A stretch of 9,520 nt of DNA. Origin: Ignavibacteria bacterium. GTDB lineage: Bacteria; Bacteroidota; Ignavibacteria; UBA10030; UBA6906. Below the pieces are notes generated by a model that worked only from the letters and a program-made list of their open reading frames with translations, was not told where the DNA came from and ran no database searches. Position 1 is the first letter of the stretch. Every line of letters begins with the position of its first letter. Position numbers and translations under genes: made by a program. The stretch is taken from the NCBI GenBank assembly GCA_029859455.1, contig JAOUDE010000086.1:1-9520 (forward strand). Direction: 5' to 3'. This document shows positions 6,000 through 9,520 of the stretch, piece after piece.

Positions 6000-8081
6000 C
6001 CCTTCAGCCGCCGACCGGATATGTTCGTATTGCCGCAGTTGAGCGGATCCCTCCTTCGCACTGGCCTTCCTTCGTTCAGAGGTCCCGTCGGGGCGGAGAA
6101 GACGGCCCTTCACGGAATCGGCGAGCTGCATCTGCAGAACACGGTCAATCTCTGCTCTCACACGAGTGTCAAGCACCGGGAATGCCGTTTCCACCCTGCT
6201 GTTGAGGTTCCTCGGCATCCAGTCGGCACTGGCAAGAAACAACTCCGGATCCCCGTCGTTCTCGAAGCGGTACACACGTGCGTGCTCCAGAAAGCGATCG
6301 ATGATACTCGTGACTTTGATCGTTTCGCTCAGCCCAGGAATCCCGGGACGGAGACAACAGATCCCGCGGACGATCAGGTCAATTTTCACCCCGGCACGGG
6401 ACGCGGCATACAATTCGTCGATCATGTTTGTGTCCACCAGGGAGTTCATCTTTGCGATGATCCCGGACCGCCTCCCTTTCCGCGCATGGGCCGCCTCCCG
6501 ATGAATACGACGGACGAATTCCTTCCGCATGGCCGAAGGGGCAACAAGAAGCGACCCGAACGTACCGACCGCCCCCCCGCCCAGGACCATCTCCAGAACA
6601 GCCGCTACCTCATGGCAGATCGTTTCATTGGCTGTCAGCAATCCGAAATCTGAATAGATCCTTGCTGTTCTGTCATTATAGTTGCCGGTCGAGAGATGGC
6701 TGTACAATCTCCGCCCGTCCTTCTCCTCCCTCACGACAAGTGCCAGCTTGCAGTGTGTCTTCAGTCCCTTCACACCATAGACCACCTCCGCCCCTGCTGA
6801 CTGGAGTGAGCGGGCCCAGCCGATGTTCCGTTCTTCATCGAATCTCGCCTTGAGTTCGATCAGGACACGAACCTTCTTCCCGCCCGACGCCGCACGGGCA
6901 AGCGCTTTCGCAATCGCCGAATCAGACGAGACCCTGTAGAGCGTGGTGCTGATCTCCGTCACATGCGGGTCGTCCGCAGCATTCTCAAAAAAACGGATCA
7001 CGGGAGAGAAACTCTGGAACGGGTGCTGGAGAAGAATATCCCCGTCACGAATCATCTGAAAGAATGGTCGGTCCTGTTCAAACACGGTGACCGGCAGAGG
7101 AGGCATCGGCGGATAGAGCAGGTCTGGACGATCGACCACAGACGGAACCTGCATGAAGTCCGAAAAGGAGTGAGCTCTCGCGCCGACGAAACTGTGGCGT
7201 TTCTTCAGGTTCAGCTGTGCTTCAAGATAGCGGAGGATCCGGGGCGGGGTTGCAGGATCGTAGAGCAGACGGGTCGCCGGCCCTCGCTTCCTCCTCTGAA
7301 GTCCCTCCAGAATGCTGTTCAGAAGATCCTCGGAACCCACTTCATCCAGTTCCAGGTCACTGTCGCGAACAATCTTGATCTCGTAACAGCCTCGCACCTT
7401 CTTCCCGGGGAAAAGATCCGGGAGACAGCTTCTGACGATATCATCAATCATGATGACATCGGTTCTACCATCGGTCGGCGGGAGTCGCACGAACCTGCCA
7501 AGCGGATTGGTAGGGAGACGCAGAATCGCCAGGTCTCTTTTTCTCCCGTTTCCTGTCGACAGTTCCAGGCAGAAATAGAGTGCTCCGTTTTCCAGTTCCG
7601 GAAATGGCTGTTCGTCGATCAGAACCGGCTCGAGCAGGGGCCTGATGGTCGACGCAAAGTAACTCCGCGCGTCCGCGCCGCGGCTCCCCGCAAGATCTGT
7701 GTCAGTGATAAGGTGAATATTGTTCCGGGCCAGGGCAGGGATGATCTGGTTGCGGAAGCAGTCACCGATGTTCTCATGCATCAGGTGAACCCGCCTGACA
7801 ATCCGGTTCATGATCTGCGAGGGACGAAGACCCTCGCTGCCGCTTGTATCGAGGCCCGCCTCGATCTGTCGCCTGACCAGGGCGACACGGACCATAAAGA
7901 ACTCGTCAAGATTGGATGCAACGATCGCAAGAAACTTCAGGCGCTCCAGGACCGGCACGGCCGGATCCCGTGCCTCATCGAGGACGCGTTCGTTGAAATC
8001 CAGCCAGCTCAACTCGCGATTGATGAATCGGTGTCGGCGGGTAAACCGCTTGCGCAGTGATTTCAGATCTGAACCGGTCAC
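5949..8081 (-). CDS. ppk1: Polyphosphate kinase 1
   Basis: A 710-residue PPK1 that reversibly makes inorganic polyphosphate from ATP, at the inner membrane or in the cytosol. The N domain opens with FINRELSWLDFNERVL (19-34) and SNLDEFFMVRV (56-66). All key residues align with E. coli PPK at a constant offset of +8: Arg383 and Arg413 (E. coli 375 and 405), the phosphorylated His443 in LKTHCK (435), His462 in SHLSTGN (454), Tyr476 (468) and His600 in FLEHARVY (592). The SADWMPRN motif is at 618-625. The enzyme therefore looks fully active. The tail after about 655 is Lys/Arg-rich and poorly conserved, and its last 17 codons lie antisense to the end of the MscS-family gene. The only in-frame start upstream of the conserved N-terminus is GTG at 8081; no Shine-Dalgarno site precedes it. 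It is divergent from the kgd-like gene. Confidence 0.97.
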   Translation of the reverse strand: MTGSDLKSLRKRFTRRHRFINRELSWLDFNERVLDEARDPAVPVLERLKFLAIVASNLDEFFMVRVALVRRQIEAGLDTSGSEGLRPSQIMNRIVRRVHLMHENIGDCFRNQIIPALARNNIHLITDTDLAGSRGADARSYFASTIRPLLEPVLIDEQPFPELENGALYFCLELSTGNGRKRDLAILRLPTNPLGRFVRLPPTDGRTDVIMIDDIVRSCLPDLFPGKKVRGCYEIKIVRDSDLELDEVGSEDLLNSILEGLQRRKRGPATRLLYDPATPPRILRYLEAQLNLKKRHSFVGARAHSFSDFMQVPSVVDRPDLLYPPMPPLPVTVFEQDRPFFQMIRDGDILLQHPFQSFSPVIRFFENAADDPHVTEISTTLYRVSSDSAIAKALARAASGGKKVRVLIELKARFDEERNIGWARSLQSAGAEVVYGVKGLKTHCKLALVVREEKDGRRLYSHLSTGNYNDRTARIYSDFGLLTANETICHEVAAVLEMVLGGGAVGTFGSLLVAPSAMRKEFVRRIHREAAHARKGRRSGIIAKMNSLVDTNMIDELYAASRAGVKIDLIVRGICCLRPGIPGLSETIKVTSIIDRFLEHARVYRFENDGDPELFLASADWMPRNLNSRVETAFPVLDTRVRAEIDRVLQMQLADSVKGRLLRPDGTSERRKASAKEGSAQLRQYEHIRSAAEGLLPQAHIRNPDNFECC

Positions 8082-8119
8082 ATCGGGGCCATATCGGCTG
8101 TGGAACTGGGGGCGAGGTT

Positions 8120-8148
8120 AGTATAAGGAATTGGAACGTAAATGCCAG
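8120..8148 (-). promoter_or_regulatory. Candidate promoter for ppk1
   Basis: On the minus strand CTGGCA (8148-8143), a 17-base spacer and TATACT (8125-8120) resemble a sigma-70-type -35/-10 pair. Transcription would begin about 30 bases ahead of the GTG start at 8081. The -10 is good and the -35 moderate. Confidence 0.35.
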
Positions 8149-8198
8149 CAGCCGGCCCGTTCGTTCTGAAATCGTCTGGAACGTCAGCATCCAATTCC
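8127..8198. repeat. Short inverted and direct repeats between divergent genes
   Basis: GGAATTGG (8127-8134) and CCAATTCC (8191-8198) are perfect 8-bp inverted arms, 56 bases apart. Overlapping them, TGGAACGT occurs twice in the same direction (8132-8139 and 8177-8184). They lie between ppk1 and the kgd-like gene and cover the candidate ppk1 promoter, as operator half-sites might. A chance origin is possible. Confidence 0.35.
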
Positions 8199-8234
8199 GT
8201 ATCTTGTCAGAATTCATTACCCCTTCAACTGAAG

Positions 8235-9520
8235 ATGAAGATCGCACAGGAAACCATTCAGGCGTTACTTGAATCATTCGGGCCCAACGCTGGACTCGTC
8301 GAGGAGATGCTGGAGCAATATCTGAGCAACCCGGCATCGGTGAGCCCCAGCTGGCAGGACTACTTTGGTTCCGCTCTCAACGGAGGCAGACCCGCTCCCA
8401 CGCCTGCAACTCCGGTTTCCGCGCCGCCGGAGCCGGCTGCCCCGCCACTTCCGCTTCCGCTGACATCAAAGGCACTCCGCGGGGTTGCGGGGAAGATCGT
8501 GGAGAACATGGAAGCAAGCCTTTCGCTTCCAACCGCGACTTCCATCAGGTCAATGCCTGTCAAAGTCCTTGAGGAGAACCGGCGGCTGATGAATCAACAC
8601 CTCGGCGCCCGGACCGGCAGGAAGATTTCGTTCACGCATGTCATCGCCTATGCCATGGTAAAGGCAATGCAGGTATTCCCGAACATCAATGCATCCTTTG
8701 CCCGCATCGAAGGCGTTCCACACAAGCGCGAGCGTCCACAGATCAATATCGGCCTCGCCATTGACCTCCCGAAAAAGGATGGCTCCCGTTCGCTCGTTGT
8801 ACCGAATGTCAGGAATGCAGGCGAACTGAATTTCGCAGAGTTCGTCGACCGATATGAGGATATCGTACGCAGGGCGCGCGGCAACAGTCTTGAACCAGCC
8901 GACTTCATGGAGACATCGATCACCCTTACGAATCCCGGGACGGTCGGGACGAGTGCATCGATTCCCCGCCTAATGCCGGGCCAGGGAGCGATCGTCGCAA
9001 CCGGGGCGATCGGGCATCCTGCGGAACACCAGGGGATGTCCGGAAGGAGACTCGCTTCTCTCGGACTCAGCAAGACGATGACAATGACATGCACCTATGA
9101 CCACAGGGTGATTCAGGGGGCCGAGTCAGGCCAGTTTCTGGCGAAGGTCCAGTCATTGCTTGCAGGGGATGATGAATTCTACGATCAGTTGTTCGCTCAT
9201 CTTGTGATTCCCTATGAACCGATCCGCTGGTCCGCCGACCGTCCGGCCGCCGAGCCCGGCTCCGGTAATCTCGAAGAGATCGAAAAACAGGCACGGGTTC
9301 TCCAGCTTATCAATGCGTACAGGGTGCGCGGGCATCTTATCGCGCATCTTGATCCGCTGGTGGACGAGCCGCACCATCACACCGAACTCGATCCGGCAAC
9401 CTACGGTTTGACCCTGTGGGACCTGGACAGAACGTTTGTGACCGGCGGACTCGGCGGAAGGCAGAGCGCCACCCTGCGGGAGATTCTGGACATCGTCCGG
9501 GAGACCTATTGCGGTTCCAT
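8235..9520 (+). CDS. kgd: Kgd/OdhA-type 2-oxoglutarate dehydrogenase (E2-E1 fusion), 5' part
   Basis: The first 428 codons of a large gene that runs off the window; the full protein would usually be about 1,200 residues. Residues 10-45 match the 2-oxoglutarate dehydrogenase E1 N-terminal segment (FGPNAGLVEEMLEQYL, then SPSWQDYF). A Pro/Ala-rich linker (51-76) follows, then an E2-type acyltransferase domain (about 80-315) with the catalytic TYDHRVIQG motif, His290, followed by AESGQFL. From about 345 the E1 part begins (VLQLINAYRVRGHLIAHLDPL, YGLTLWDLDR). No lipoyl or E3-binding domain is present. This arrangement is that of mycobacterial Kgd and corynebacterial OdhA: thiamine-diphosphate-dependent decarboxylation of 2-oxoglutarate and, with a lipoyl-carrying E2 and E3 from another complex, formation of succinyl-CoA in the TCA cycle. 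The thiamine-binding E1 core lies beyond the window. The ATG at 8235 fits the family N-terminus; only GAAG precedes it. Confidence 0.93.
   Translation, partial: MKIAQETIQALLESFGPNAGLVEEMLEQYLSNPASVSPSWQDYFGSALNGGRPAPTPATPVSAPPEPAAPPLPLPLTSKALRGVAGKIVENMEASLSLPTATSIRSMPVKVLEENRRLMNQHLGARTGRKISFTHVIAYAMVKAMQVFPNINASFARIEGVPHKRERPQINIGLAIDLPKKDGSRSLVVPNVRNAGELNFAEFVDRYEDIVRRARGNSLEPADFMETSITLTNPGTVGTSASIPRLMPGQGAIVATGAIGHPAEHQGMSGRRLASLGLSKTMTMTCTYDHRVIQGAESGQFLAKVQSLLAGDDEFYDQLFAHLVIPYEPIRWSADRPAAEPGSGNLEEIEKQARVLQLINAYRVRGHLIAHLDPLVDEPHHHTELDPATYGLTLWDLDRTFVTGGLGGRQSATLREILDIVRETYCGS

Noticed and set aside
6963..8060. A 365-codon open frame on the plus strand
   Set aside because: It lies wholly antisense to ppk1, whose catalytic residues all align with E. 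coli PPK. The antisense product has no recognisable motif, so it reflects codon bias in ppk1.
1..9520. Search for CRISPR arrays, tRNA or rRNA genes, transposases, inverted terminal repeats and toxin-antitoxin pairs
   Set aside because: No regularly spaced repeats, no cloverleaf or rRNA-like sequence and no transposase, integrase or small toxin-antitoxin frames were seen by eye.

Overview
The window reads as chromosomal, housekeeping-type DNA from a moderately GC-rich Gram-negative bacterium. It is probably from the Bacteroidota/Ignavibacteriota (FCB) side of the tree. The lineage clues are a C-terminal domain of the type IX secretion (Por sorting) kind, a DUF3943-family outer-membrane protein, a lipoprotein with a clear lipobox, a Spy/CpxP-like periplasmic protein, and mixed use of Shine-Dalgarno sites (strong at some genes, absent at others). 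The lineage is an inference; no rRNA or other marker gene is present.

Layout, left to right. Bases 1-298 hold no convincing gene, only two small hairpins. A cell-envelope block follows: a lipoprotein (299-919, +), then a tightly coupled two-gene minus-strand operon in which a DUF3943 protein (1667-3253) is followed after 6 bp by a small outer-membrane beta-barrel (1034-1660). Next comes a decayed stretch with an orphan type IX sorting-like domain (3483-3743, +). A second minus-strand pair encodes a SRPBCC-like protein (4380-4883, probably starting further upstream) and a Spy/LTXXQ periplasmic protein (3849-4337). After an intergenic leader with two hairpins, one a textbook intrinsic terminator, comes an MscS-family channel (5109-5999, +). 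Its 3' end overlaps by 51 bp the convergent polyphosphate kinase ppk1 (5949-8081, -). A divergent promoter region with short repeats (8082-8234) separates ppk1 from the 5' part of a large 2-oxoglutarate dehydrogenase/decarboxylase of the Kgd/OdhA type (8235 to the window end, +), in which an E2-like acyltransferase domain precedes the E1 domain.

Together the genes suggest envelope maintenance and stress (lipoprotein, barrels, Spy-like protein, mechanosensitive channel, polyphosphate) next to a TCA-cycle enzyme. Nothing indicates a mobile element, CRISPR array, defence island or secondary-metabolite cluster. No complete new system is evident. The points most worth checking are the E2-E1 fusion outside Actinobacteria, the antisense overlap of mscS-like and ppk1, the orphan terminator ahead of the channel gene, and the conserved-looking DUF3943/barrel pair.
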